Assembly: GCA_038210415.1 (NCBI GenBank)
Contig: JBBQWS010000029.1
Span: forward strand, 1-39,626
DNA length: 39,626 bases
Origin: JBBQWS01 sp038210415
GTDB lineage: Bacteria; Actinomycetota; Actinomycetes; Prado026
Direction: 5' to 3'
The notes under the pieces are model-generated. The model had not been told where the DNA came from. It did no database searches and saw only the letters and a list, made by a program, of their open reading frames with translations. Below, piece by piece: positions 23,806 through 31,806 of the stretch. The translations under genes were made by a program, and so were the position numbers. Position 1 is the first letter of the stretch. Each line of letters starts with the position of its first letter.

Positions 23806-24674
23806 GTGCCGTCGCCCGCTGGTGGCGCAACCCCTGGCGCAAACCGCGGGTTCTCGAGGCCGTCGTCTGGGCCTACCTCGCCTGGTCACTGCTCCCGGTC
23901 GCGATCGCGATCCTCTTCTCATTCAACGACGGCAAGTCCCGCAGCGTCTGGCAGGGCTTCTCCATGCGGTGGTACTGGGGCGATCCCAACCTGTCGGTGC
24001 TCCACAACGAGAGCCTCCATACCGCGCTGACGCACACCCTGCTGCTCGGGCTGCTGACGACGCTGGTGACGGTTCCGCTCGGGGTCGCGTTCGCGCTGGG
24101 TCTGGACCGGTGGCGCGGCCGGCTGCCCTCGGTCTGGAACTTCACCATGCTCATGTCGTTCGTGATCCCCGAGATCGTCCTCGGCGTCGCGCTGTTCTTC
24201 GTCGCCAGCAACCTGCTGACGCCGTTGCAGGCGGGCACCTCCGGCCAGGTGCTCGGCCTGGTCACGTTCCAGCTGTCGTACCCCGTGGTGATCGTCCGAG
24301 CGCGGCTGATCACCATCGGCAAGGAGTTCGAGGAGGCCGCCACCGATCTCGGTGCCTCCCCGGTCGAGGCGCTGCGCCGCGTGCTGCTCCCGATGCTGGT
24401 GCCCGCCATCTTCGCGAGCACCGTGCTCGTCTTCGCGGACGTGATCGACGACTTCATCATCGTGCGGGCCTTGACCTCCGACGCCTCCACCGAACCGGTC
24501 GCCGTCAAGATCTACAACACCGCCCGAGGCGCGCCCACCCCGGCCCTGAACGCCCTGGCATCGTTGATGCTGCTGGCGTCGATCGGGGCGATCCTGCTGG
24601 GCTATCTCGGCTACCGGTTCTTCACCCGGGGCGAGGGCAGGACGTCGATCGGGGAGTTCGCCGCGCAGGTGTGA
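23802..24674 (+). CDS. ABC transporter permease, PotC-like
   Basis: A 290-residue second membrane subunit. The EAA loop is EEAATDLGASPVEALRRVLLP, and the chain has the usual run of membrane helices, starting AYLAWSLLPVAIAILFSF. ATG at 23802 overlaps the previous stop (ATGA). It is the last gene of the rightward transport operon; 19 bp separate it from the convergent carbonic-anhydrase-like gene. Confidence 0.9.
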   Translation: MSAVARWWRNPWRKPRVLEAVVWAYLAWSLLPVAIAILFSFNDGKSRSVWQGFSMRWYWGDPNLSVLHNESLHTALTHTLLLGLLTTLVTVPLGVAFALGLDRWRGRLPSVWNFTMLMSFVIPEIVLGVALFFVASNLLTPLQAGTSGQVLGLVTFQLSYPVVIVRARLITIGKEFEEAATDLGASPVEALRRVLLPMLVPAIFASTVLVFADVIDDFIIVRALTSDASTEPVAVKIYNTARGAPTPALNALASLMLLASIGAILLGYLGYRFFTRGEGRTSIGEFAAQV

Positions 24675-24693
24675 CGACGTGCTGGCAGCCTGA

Positions 24694-25212
24694 TCAGGAC
24701 AGCCGGCGCAGCGCTCCCGCATAGAGCCGGCCGCGCTCGACGTAGATCCGGGCGGACTCCTCGAACGCTCCGGCCGCGACGGCTCCGGGCATGACCCGGG
24801 CCGGCACCCCTCGCACCATCGAGTACGGCGGAACCTGCAAACCGGGGGCGAGCACCGCGCCGGCCGCGACCAAGGACCCGGTCTGCACGCGGACGCCGGT
24901 CAGCACCACGGACCCGGACCCGATCAGCACCCCGTCCTCCACGACACAGCCTTCGAGATGGGCCAGGTGGCCGACCACGCACGAGGTGCCGATGACAGTC
25001 GGGGCGGTGCCGGTGACATGAACGACGGTGCCGTCCTGGACGGACGTGCGGGATCCCACGACGATGGGACCGGCGTCGCCACGCAGGACGGCTCCCGGCC
25101 AGATCGACGCCTCGTCGCCCACCGTGACATCGCCGATGAGCACTGCGTCAGGGTGCACGTAGGCGCCCGGATGGATCTTCGGCATCTTCTCGCCCAGAGC
25201 GTAAACAGGCAC
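24694..25212 (-). CDS. Gamma-carbonic-anhydrase-like left-handed beta-helix protein
   Basis: A 172-residue hexapeptide-repeat protein (PaaY/YrdA/CaiE-like). Repeats such as IGDVTVG, WPGAVLRGDAGPIVVG and VGHLAHLEGCVVEDG mark the beta-helix, and an alpha-helix closes the C terminus. Of the three zinc histidines expected in gamma carbonic anhydrases, His65 and His82 are present, but the third place (five residues after His82) holds Glu87, with a His at 85 instead. Catalysis is therefore uncertain. GTG at 25212 is chosen because GGAGG lies 4 nt upstream and homologues begin PVYALG; an ATG at 25251 would add 13 residues. Confidence 0.8.
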   Translation of the reverse strand: MPVYALGEKMPKIHPGAYVHPDAVLIGDVTVGDEASIWPGAVLRGDAGPIVVGSRTSVQDGTVVHVTGTAPTVIGTSCVVGHLAHLEGCVVEDGVLIGSGSVVLTGVRVQTGSLVAAGAVLAPGLQVPPYSMVRGVPARVMPGAVAAGAFEESARIYVERGRLYAGALRRLS

Positions 25213-25459
25213 GTATCCTCCGCGGTTCGGGTCGGTCGTCGGCGTGTCCACCGCTGGTCAGCCGTCGATCTGACGTAGGACTGGCGTCCCGGAACGCCGC
25301 GGATGCGACAGACCGGGCCTCCGTCAGGCACAATCCGCCCTCGGGTGGGCACAAAATGGCCGTCCCGCACGTTGGCGTCACCGATACCAACAAAACAGCT
25401 CGACCACCATCCGATCACACAGACCCGAACGCCCACCTCATACTTCGGAAGGTTCACTC

Positions 25460-25759
25460 GTGGCCACCGACTACGACACTCCCCGCAAGACGGACGACGA
25501 GCTCGCCGAGGACAGCCTCGAAGAGCTCAAGGCTCGGCGGGTCGACGCATCCTCAGGGTCGGTCGACTCCGACGAGGCCGAGGCCGCAGAGAGCTTTGAG
25601 CTGCCAGGCGCCGACCTGTCCGGCGAAGAGCTCACGGTGCGCGTCCTGCCACGGCAGGCAGATGAGTTCACCTGCACCAGGTGCTTCCTCGTGCACCACC
25701 GCAGCCAGCTCGCCAAAGAGGTCGGCGGGCAGCCGGTCTGCCGGGAGTGCGCCGCGTAG
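25460..25759 (+). CDS. DUF4193 family protein
   Basis: A 99-residue acidic protein found throughout actinobacteria. The N-terminal two thirds are rich in Asp/Glu (DDELAEDSLEELKARR). The C terminus has two Cys-x2-Cys pairs, CTRC and CREC, that form a likely zinc ribbon, with HH between them. Function unknown. GTG is the start, with GGAAGG 7 nt upstream. The 208-bp gap before it must hold its promoter; I see no convincing hexamer pair. Confidence 0.85.
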   Translation: MATDYDTPRKTDDELAEDSLEELKARRVDASSGSVDSDEAEAAESFELPGADLSGEELTVRVLPRQADEFTCTRCFLVHHRSQLAKEVGGQPVCRECAA

Positions 25760-25775
25760 CCGGCTGCATCTCGCC

Positions 25776-26642
25776 ATGACCTCCCTCCCGGAGCGCTCCC
25801 CCGACGCCGGGGCCGACCTCGCCCGGCTGCTGGCGCAGACCACCGAGTCCCGGGTCACGGCGCGGTTGCTCAACCAGCTCGCCGTGGCCCTCGCCGGCTC
25901 GGCTCGTGCGGCGGGCGGGGCGGCGTTCGCCAGCGGCCGCTGGGTGGCCGGGGTCGTCGTCGACGCCGCCCCACACATCCCCGTACGCGACCTCACCACC
26001 TTGCGCGAGCACCACAGCGGCCTGAGCGGCGAAGAGCTCGCCGACTCCCTCGTCCGTCAGGCGATGCTCGCCACCTCGGGCGTGGGCCTGGCCGGGGGAG
26101 CCATGACCGCCGTCCAGTGGACCGTGCCGGTGACGATGGTGACCATCCCGTTCCAGCTCGTGGTCGAGGCCGCGGCCGTCGCCGCGATCGAGATCAAGCT
26201 GGTCGCCGAGCTGCACGAGGTCTACGGCGTGGCGGTAGACGGCACCCCTTCCCAGCGGGGGGCGGCCTACGCGATCTCGTGGGCCGGACGTCGGGGGATC
26301 AACCCGCTGGACCCGGCCAGCATGTCCGCGGCTCTCGGCGTCGTGGCCAGGTCGCGGGTCCAGCGCCGACTGGTCATCAGGGCCGGCCGAGGCATCGGCA
26401 CCATGGCCCCACTGATGGCGGGTGCCGCCTACGGCGCGGTGACCAACCGGCGACAGACCCGCTCCCTCAGCGACGCTCTCCGGGCCGACCTGCGCCGCCG
26501 GCGTCCATTGTCCGGGGGCCTCGGCGGGCTGGCCGCGGGCCGGTTGATCAGCGCGCTGCCCTCCGGGGAGCCGTCGGTCAGGTCGCGACGGCGGCCGTGG
26601 GCGAGGTCCCGTGCCGCTTCATCGCATTGGCCCGACGACTGA
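25776..26642 (+). CDS. Conserved hypothetical membrane-associated protein (EcsC-like segment)
   Basis: A 288-residue protein starting at ATG 25776, 16 bp after the DUF4193 stop. It has Ala-rich helices, hydrophobic segments around residues 107-145, and a segment (PFQLVVEAAAVAAIEIKLVAE then LYG-like EVYGV) that recalls EcsC proteins. The C terminus is Arg/Ser-rich and its last 22 codons overlap the leftward DUF4235 gene by 65 bp. I do not recognise a catalytic motif. The family call is weak, but the reading frame is supported by the hydrophobic pattern and position. Confidence 0.6.
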   Translation: MTSLPERSPDAGADLARLLAQTTESRVTARLLNQLAVALAGSARAAGGAAFASGRWVAGVVVDAAPHIPVRDLTTLREHHSGLSGEELADSLVRQAMLATSGVGLAGGAMTAVQWTVPVTMVTIPFQLVVEAAAVAAIEIKLVAELHEVYGVAVDGTPSQRGAAYAISWAGRRGINPLDPASMSAALGVVARSRVQRRLVIRAGRGIGTMAPLMAGAAYGAVTNRRQTRSLSDALRADLRRRRPLSGGLGGLAAGRLISALPSGEPSVRSRRRPWARSRAASSHWPDD

Positions 26643-26859
26643 CCAGGGTGCGCCCGACTGCCACCGCGACACCGGTCAGCACCGCGTAGACGATCGCGTC
26701 GCGGGTCTGGACGTCCGGGTCGGAAGGATCGTCGACGGCCGGCTTGCCCGTCGCCGCGACCCAGATGATCGGGACCACCTTGCGAGCCACCGCGGCCGCC
26801 ACGATCCCGCCGATCATCAGGACGGCCTGGCTGGCCAGGTTGCTTTCTCGTGCCGCCAT
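26578..26859 (-). CDS. DUF4235 family membrane protein
   Basis: A 93-residue protein with two membrane segments (VLMIGGIVAAAVARKVVPII and DAIVYAVLTGVAVAVGRTLV) and a basic tail, the pattern of DUF4235 proteins of unknown function. ATG at 26859 is preferred over the one at 26910 because AGGTGGG lies just upstream and the extra 17 residues are not hydrophobic. Its 3' end overlaps the convergent upstream-strand gene by 65 bp. Confidence 0.82.
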   Translation of the reverse strand: MAARESNLASQAVLMIGGIVAAAVARKVVPIIWVAATGKPAVDDPSDPDVQTRDAIVYAVLTGVAVAVGRTLVSRRANAMKRHGTSPTAAVAT

Positions 26860-26924
26860 CGGGCGCCCACCTCTCGTGTGTCCTGCTCGGTGGCCCCCAC
26901 CCTGCCTCATCGCCTCTCGCCGCG

Positions 26925-27389
26925 TCAGTGCGGGGCCGAAATCGCCGCGGCAAGCTCGTCCGGGTGACGCGTAGAGAGGTACCAGTACGGCGTGGGGTCT
27001 TCAGGGTCGTCGACGTCGACACGGACCGCCAGCGGAGCCCAGGGGCGAAGGAACAGGTAGGCGCGGGCATCGGCTCCACGTCCGCGCAGCAGAGCAGCCG
27101 CTTCCCGGTCGAGGCACGTGACACGGCCGACTGCGCTGAGCGGCAAGCTGGCCCGACCAGCGGTGAGGAGGCCCTCGCCGACCGACACGCGTCCTGATGC
27201 GCGGAACAGCACCCACAGCACGAGCGCCTCGACGAGCACGAAGGTGCCGAGGCCGACCGGTAGGCCGAGCGGGTACCCGAAGGCCAGGCCCAGGGTTGCG
27301 GTCAGGGTGGTGGCGACGGCGAGCAGCGTCCAGGGGGCCCAGAGCCGTTCGTCGTACTTTGGCCCACCCGCGGGGCGTTCAGCGCTCAT
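26925..27389 (-). CDS. DUF3093 family membrane protein
   Basis: A 154-residue protein with two N-terminal membrane helices (TLLAVATTLTATLGLAFGY and LPVGLGTFVLVEALVLWVL) followed by a soluble domain ending YWYLSTRHPDELAAAI, the usual close of DUF3093 proteins. Function unknown; it is commonly found beside dut in actinobacteria. ATG at 27389 fits a leaderless transcript from the TACTGT hexamer just upstream; a GTG two codons earlier is possible. Confidence 0.85.
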   Translation of the reverse strand: MSAERPAGGPKYDERLWAPWTLLAVATTLTATLGLAFGYPLGLPVGLGTFVLVEALVLWVLFRASGRVSVGEGLLTAGRASLPLSAVGRVTCLDREAAALLRGRGADARAYLFLRPWAPLAVRVDVDDPEDPTPYWYLSTRHPDELAAAISAPH

Positions 27390-27395
27390 CAGCAC

Positions 27396-27405
27396 ACAGT
27401 AGGGT
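27396..27405. promoter_or_regulatory. Overlapping divergent -10 elements for leaderless dut and DUF3093 transcripts
   Basis: TAGGGT (27400-27405, forward) lies 8 nt before the dut GTG, and TACTGT (27401-27396, reverse) lies 6 nt before the DUF3093 ATG. Both fit TAnnnT with transcription starting at the start codon. No Shine-Dalgarno sequence fits in either direction. Confidence 0.45.
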
Positions 27406-27413
27406 CAGCAGCC

Positions 27414-27896
27414 GTGACCACGAGCCTGCCCCCTCCGCCCCTCGACGTTCTGATCCGGCAGCTGGACGACGGCCTGCCGCTGCCTTCCTACGCGCACCCG
27501 GGCGACGCCGGCGCCGACCTGTACACGACGGTCGACGCGGTGCTCGAACCAGGCGAGCGAGCCCTGCTGCCCACGGGCGTGGCGATCGCCCTGCCCGACG
27601 GCTTTGCCGCGTTCGTCCATCCGCGCTCGGGGCTCGCGGCCAAGTTCGGGGTCAGCCTGCTGAATGCGCCCGGGACGGTCGACGCGGGTTACCGTGGCGA
27701 GGTCATGGTGAGCGTGGTCAACCTCGACCCGCGCAGCGCGGTGTCCTTCGCCAGGGGCGACCGGATCGCGCAGCTGGTGATCCAACGGGTCGAGCGAGCC
27801 CGCTTCCATGTCGTGCAGCAGCTGCCCGGCTCGGCACGTGCCGAGGGCGGGTTCGGTTCGACCGGCGGCGTTTCGCTCGCCGGCGGAGGGGAGTAG
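27414..27896 (+). CDS. dut: dUTP diphosphatase
   Basis: Hydrolyses dUTP to dUMP and pyrophosphate, which keeps uracil out of DNA and supplies dTMP synthesis; active as a trimer. All five family motifs are visible in the 160 residues: DAGADL, PRSGLA, NAPGTVDAGYRGE with the catalytic Asp, GDRIAQLV, and the C-terminal GGFGSTG loop. GTG at 27414 is only 24 bp from the divergent DUF3093 start. The DUF3710 gene begins 2 bp after its stop. Confidence 0.95.
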   Translation: MTTSLPPPPLDVLIRQLDDGLPLPSYAHPGDAGADLYTTVDAVLEPGERALLPTGVAIALPDGFAAFVHPRSGLAAKFGVSLLNAPGTVDAGYRGEVMVSVVNLDPRSAVSFARGDRIAQLVIQRVERARFHVVQQLPGSARAEGGFGSTGGVSLAGGGE

Positions 27897-27898
27897 CC

Positions 27899-28615
27899 GT
27901 GTTCCGTCGCCGTAAGAGTGCCGAGGGGTCCGACGCCGAGGGAATCGACACCACCGAGGTCGAGAGCCCCGACGTCACCGAGGTGCCGGGGCCGCCCACC
28001 CGCCCGTCCGGCCCCTGGGACGTCGAGGACGCTCCCGACGACGCGACGACCCGGCTTGACCTGGGTGGCCTCCGGGTTCCGGGCCTCGACGGCATGGAGA
28101 TCCAGGTCAACCTCGACGAAGCCACGGGCAACGTCATCGCGGTGACGGCTGTGCTCGGCGACTCGGCGCTTCAGCTGCAGCCGTTCGCAGCGCCTAGGGG
28201 CGAGGGCATCTGGGCCGAGGTCCGACGTGAGATCGCAGCCGAGATCACGCGGGACGGCGGGCTCGCGGACGTCGTGACGGAAGGGGAGCTGGACGCCTAC
28301 CTGATGGCCCAGCTGCCGTTCCCGCAGCCCGACGGATCGTCGGCGCTGCGTCCGGTTCGGTTCATCGGGGTCGACGGCCCGCGGTGGTTCCTGCGAGGGG
28401 TGCTCACCGGTCCGGCCGCGGTCGAGCCGAGTGCAGCTGCTCCCTTCATGGCCGTGTTCCGCGGCAGTGTCGTGGTCCGAGGCGCTGACCCGCTCGCGCC
28501 GAGGGACCCGATCACGCTGCGCCTGCCCCAGGAGGCCACTCCGGTGACCACAGAGGCGCCGGCTCGTACGCTCGAGGACCTCGACCCGGGCCCCACGATC
28601 ACCGAGATCAGATAG
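27899..28615 (+). CDS. DUF3710 family protein
   Basis: A 238-residue actinobacterial protein normally found just after dut. It opens with a basic FRRRKS stretch and an acidic linker. The conserved body includes PFAAPRGEGIWAEVRREIA, RFIGVDGPRWFLRG and a VFRGSVVVRG strand. Function unknown. GTG at 27899 follows the dut stop by 2 bp, with GGAGG inside the dut end as the ribosome-binding site, so the two are co-transcribed. Confidence 0.87.
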   Translation: MFRRRKSAEGSDAEGIDTTEVESPDVTEVPGPPTRPSGPWDVEDAPDDATTRLDLGGLRVPGLDGMEIQVNLDEATGNVIAVTAVLGDSALQLQPFAAPRGEGIWAEVRREIAAEITRDGGLADVVTEGELDAYLMAQLPFPQPDGSSALRPVRFIGVDGPRWFLRGVLTGPAAVEPSAAAPFMAVFRGSVVVRGADPLAPRDPITLRLPQEATPVTTEAPARTLEDLDPGPTITEIR

Positions 28616-28653
28616 CACGGGGATCAGTGAGCACCGAGCGTCCCGGGCCGTGA

Positions 28654-29526
28654 CTACCAGGGCATGTTGATGAACGGAGAGCTGTAGTCGGGCGCCTTCT
28701 CCAGTGCCGCCTTGATGTCGGCATCGCTCATGGCGTCGGCCTGCTCGGCAGCGGCGATCACGGCGCCGAGCAGGTGGATGTCGCCCGGGGTCGCGATGCC
28801 GGTGACTCCGGGCTCGCGCAGCGCGAACGCGACGCAGGCGTCGATTCGCTCCTTGGAGTCCCAGGGTTCGTACCACGTGGCGTAGGTCTGGTCGGCGCCT
28901 TCAGGCCAGTTCCGCCGCGAGACGGTCTTGATCGTCATCAGCGCGACGTCCTGGCGAGTGCACTCGGCCCGCAGGGCGTGGAACTCGGTTGCGAAGGCGG
29001 GGTCTGCTGCCAGCACGTAGTTCCACGGCGTGAGCACGGTGTCGAAGGGGAACCGGTGCAGCGCCTCGCGGTGGGTCGCGGGGGCGTCGTCGCCGTGCCC
29101 GGTGATCCCGATGGCGCCGACGAGCCCCTCGTCCCGGGCGCGCACGGCCGCCTCGAGGGCACCGCCTGGTCGCGTGACCTGGTCGAGCTCGTCGCGGTCG
29201 CCCACGGCGTGCAGCTGGATCAGGTCGACCCGGTCGACCCGTAGCCGCTCGAGCGAGGTGTTGATCTCCCGCCAAGCGGCGTCGACCTCGCGCTCGCCGG
29301 TCTTGGTGGCGAGGAAGGAGTCGGGGCCGAGCCGGCCCGCCCAGGGGCCGAGCCGCAGCTCGGCGTCGCCGTAGGACGCCGCGACGTCGAAGTGATTGAT
29401 GCCCGCGGTGATGGCTTCCTGGACCGAGGCGTCGGCCTCGTCCTGGGTCACCGACCCCAGGGCAGCGGCGCCGTAGATGAGGACGGTGCTCAGGTGCTCG
29501 AGGCGGCCGAGCCGACGGGTCTGCAT
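28654..29526 (-). CDS. Aldo/keto reductase family protein
   Basis: A 290-residue TIM-barrel oxidoreductase, expected to use NADPH to reduce aldehydes or ketones. The catalytic tetrad is recognisable: Asp and Tyr in NHFDVAASYGDAELRLG, Lys in ATKTGERE, and His in LIQLHAVG. The substrate is not evident. The gene is convergent with DUF3710 (38-bp gap) and diverges from argC across a 100-bp control region. Confidence 0.87.
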   Translation of the reverse strand: MQTRRLGRLEHLSTVLIYGAAALGSVTQDEADASVQEAITAGINHFDVAASYGDAELRLGPWAGRLGPDSFLATKTGEREVDAAWREINTSLERLRVDRVDLIQLHAVGDRDELDQVTRPGGALEAAVRARDEGLVGAIGITGHGDDAPATHREALHRFPFDTVLTPWNYVLAADPAFATEFHALRAECTRQDVALMTIKTVSRRNWPEGADQTYATWYEPWDSKERIDACVAFALREPGVTGIATPGDIHLLGAVIAAAEQADAMSDADIKAALEKAPDYSSPFINMPW

Positions 29527-29602
29527 CCCCCCAGCCTGCCACCTTGTCGCCCCGGGGCGCGCGGCGCCGGTTCCGCAGGGATGGGATTATCCGCATGAAG
29601 TT

Positions 29603-29626
29603 ACAGGCTCTGGTATATTTGTGCGT
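29603..29626 (+). promoter_or_regulatory. argC promoter with extended -10, probably leaderless
   Basis: TGGTATATT (TGn plus TATATT at 29614-29619) ends 7 nt before the argC ATG, so transcription should begin at or near the start codon. The stretch is notably AT-rich for this genome. An arginine-repressor box may overlap it (imperfect GCAT/GTGC elements from 29593), but no clean ARG box is visible. Confidence 0.5.
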
Positions 29627-30658
29627 ATGGGATTCACCGTCGCCGTCGCCGGCGCCAGCGGGTATGCGGGCGGAGAGCTGCTCCGGCTCGTGCTGGGCCA
29701 CCCCGACCTCGAGCTGGGCGCGCTCTGTGCAGGCAGCAGCGCGGGGCAGGACGTCACCGGAGTGCACCCGGGCCTCGCACCGCTCGCCGGTCGCACCTTC
29801 GCGCCGACGTCCCCCGAGGCACTGAGCGAGGCGGACCTCGTCTTCCTCGCGCTGCCTCAGGGCGAGTCAGCCGCACTGGTCCCGCAGCTGGCACCGAGCC
29901 TCCGGATGATCGACCTCGGAGCCGACTTCAGGCTGTTGGACCCCGCCGCCTGGACGCGCTACTACGGTGGGCACCACGCCGGGACGTGGGCGTACGGGCT
30001 GCCCGAGCTCCCCGGCGCCCGAGCGGCCGTGGCCACCAGCACAAGGGTCGCGAACCCTGGCTGCTACGCGACCGCTGTGTCGCTGGGCCTGGCCCCGCTG
30101 CTCGGATCGGGTCTGGTCGAGACCACCGACGTGGTCGTCGTCGCCGCTTCGGGCACGTCGGGTGCCGGTCGAAAGACCTCCGACGCGCTGTTGGCCACGA
30201 ACGTGATGGGAGCGATGTCGTCGTACAAGGTCGGCGGGACCCATCAGCACACGCCGGAGATGGAGCAGGCGCTGACGGCTGTCGTCGGGTCCCCGGTGAC
30301 GCTGTCGTTCACCCCGCTGCTCGCGCCCATGCCCCGTGGCATCCTTGCCACCTGCACGGCCCGGCTGGCCCCGGGGGTGAGCACGGCCGACCTACGGCAG
30401 TGCCTGGCCGGCGCATACGACCTGGAGCCGTTCGTCCACCTCCTGGCCGACGGCGTGTGGCCCACGACGAAGGCGACGGCCGGCTCGAACGCTGCGGCGC
30501 TGCAGGCCGCAGCCGACCAGCACTCCGGTCGCGCGGTGGTCACCGTCGTCATCGACAACCTCGGCAAGGGCGCGGCGGGTCAGGCGGTCCAGAACGCCAA
30601 CCTCGTGCTGGGGCTGCCCGAGACTTCAGGCCTGTCTTCGATCGGGGTCTGGCCGTGA
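29627..30658 (+). CDS. argC: N-acetyl-gamma-glutamyl-phosphate reductase
   Basis: Reduces N-acetylglutamyl phosphate to the semialdehyde with NADPH, the third step of arginine synthesis. The 343 residues begin VAVAGASGYAGGELLRL (nucleotide binding), include the catalytic cysteine in NPGCYATA, and end with TTKATAGSNAA. The ATG at 29627 matches homologues; GTG at 29621 is an alternative two codons up. It is the first gene of the arg operon, and its stop overlaps the argJ start (GTGA). Confidence 0.95.
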   Translation: MGFTVAVAGASGYAGGELLRLVLGHPDLELGALCAGSSAGQDVTGVHPGLAPLAGRTFAPTSPEALSEADLVFLALPQGESAALVPQLAPSLRMIDLGADFRLLDPAAWTRYYGGHHAGTWAYGLPELPGARAAVATSTRVANPGCYATAVSLGLAPLLGSGLVETTDVVVVAASGTSGAGRKTSDALLATNVMGAMSSYKVGGTHQHTPEMEQALTAVVGSPVTLSFTPLLAPMPRGILATCTARLAPGVSTADLRQCLAGAYDLEPFVHLLADGVWPTTKATAGSNAAALQAAADQHSGRAVVTVVIDNLGKGAAGQAVQNANLVLGLPETSGLSSIGVWP

Positions 30659-31806
30659 CCGTCACCGGCCCCGCCGGCTTCCGGGCCGCGGGGGTCCGAG
30701 CCGGGATCAAGGCGAGCGGCAACCTCGACGTCGCACTCGTCATCAACGACGGACCGCTGCGGGCAGCCGCCGGTGTCTTCACCTCGAACCGGGTCAGGGC
30801 GGCTCCCGTGCTGTGGAGCCAGCAGGTGCTCCAGGACGGACAGCTGCGTGCGGTCGTCCTGAACTCGGGCGGGGCCAACGCGTGCACCGGCCCGCAAGGG
30901 TTCGCCGACACCCACGCCACCGCTGAGCACCTCGCCGACGCGCTCGGCTGCGGCGCGGGTGAGGTCGCTGTCTGCTCGACGGGGCTGATCGGTGAGCTCC
31001 TGCCGATGCCGCGGCTGCTCGCCGGGGTCACCGCCGCGGTTGCGGCGGCCTCGGCCGACGGCGGTGCTGCTGCGGCCACCGCCATCATGACGACGGACAC
31101 CGTCCCCAAGATGGTCGTCGTCGCGGGTGAGGGCTTCTCAGTGGGCGGCATGGCCAAGGGTGCGGGCATGCTGGCGCCCGGGCTCGCCACCATGCTCGTG
31201 GTGCTGACCACCGACGCCGTTGCTTCGCCCGCGACCCTCGACACGGCACTGCGTGCGGCCGTCTCGCGCACCTTCGACCGGGTCGACTCCGACGGCTGCA
31301 TGTCCACGAACGACACGGTCCTGCTGCTGGCGAGCGGAGCCGCGGATGTCGAACCTTCCGGCGGCGCGCTCGCCGCCGCCGTCGAGCGCGCCTGCGCCAC
31401 TCTGGCCCGCGTGCTGGTCGCCGATGCCGAGGGGGCGAGCAAGGAGATCGCGGTCGAGGTCGTCGGTGCCGTCACCGAGGCCGACGCTGTCGAGGTCGCG
31501 CGGGCCGTTGCCCGCAGCAACCTGCTCAAGTGCGCCATCCACGGTGAGGACGCCAACTGGGGCCGGGTTCTCGCTGCGGCTGGCACGACCGCCGCGGTGT
31601 TCGAGAGCGACCAGCTAGCCGTCGCCATCAACGGCGTTTGGGTTTGTCGACGGTCGGCCCCCGGCGACGACCGTGCGCTCGTCGACCTCACCGGACGGCA
31701 GGTTCGGATCACCGTCGACCTCGCCGCCGGCCAGTCGTGCGCGACTGTGTGGACCAACGACCTGACCGCCGAGTACGTCCACGAGAACTCCGTGTACTCC
31801 ACATGA
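30655..31806 (+). CDS. argJ: Glutamate N-acetyltransferase/amino-acid acetyltransferase
   Basis: Recycles the acetyl group from N-acetylornithine to glutamate; bifunctional members can also use acetyl-CoA. The 383-residue precursor cleaves itself before Thr179 in LAPGLATML, and the new N-terminal threonine is the nucleophile. Other family blocks are NSGGANACTG, VCSTGLIGE and the C-terminal HGEDANWGR. GTG start overlapping argC; the stop overlaps argB (ATGA). Confidence 0.95.
   Translation: MTVTGPAGFRAAGVRAGIKASGNLDVALVINDGPLRAAAGVFTSNRVRAAPVLWSQQVLQDGQLRAVVLNSGGANACTGPQGFADTHATAEHLADALGCGAGEVAVCSTGLIGELLPMPRLLAGVTAAVAAASADGGAAAATAIMTTDTVPKMVVVAGEGFSVGGMAKGAGMLAPGLATMLVVLTTDAVASPATLDTALRAAVSRTFDRVDSDGCMSTNDTVLLLASGAADVEPSGGALAAAVERACATLARVLVADAEGASKEIAVEVVGAVTEADAVEVARAVARSNLLKCAIHGEDANWGRVLAAAGTTAAVFESDQLAVAINGVWVCRRSAPGDDRALVDLTGRQVRITVDLAAGQSCATVWTNDLTAEYVHENSVYST

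Noticed and set aside
20342..24674. Calling the transporter a spermidine/putrescine importer outright
   Set aside because: The family fits, but the pocket seems altered and the co-regulated enzymes are not polyamine enzymes, so the gene symbols were left blank.
28617..28653. CACGG...CCGTG repeat between DUF3710 and the aldo/keto reductase
   Set aside because: Short arms and a long loop; too weak to call a terminator.
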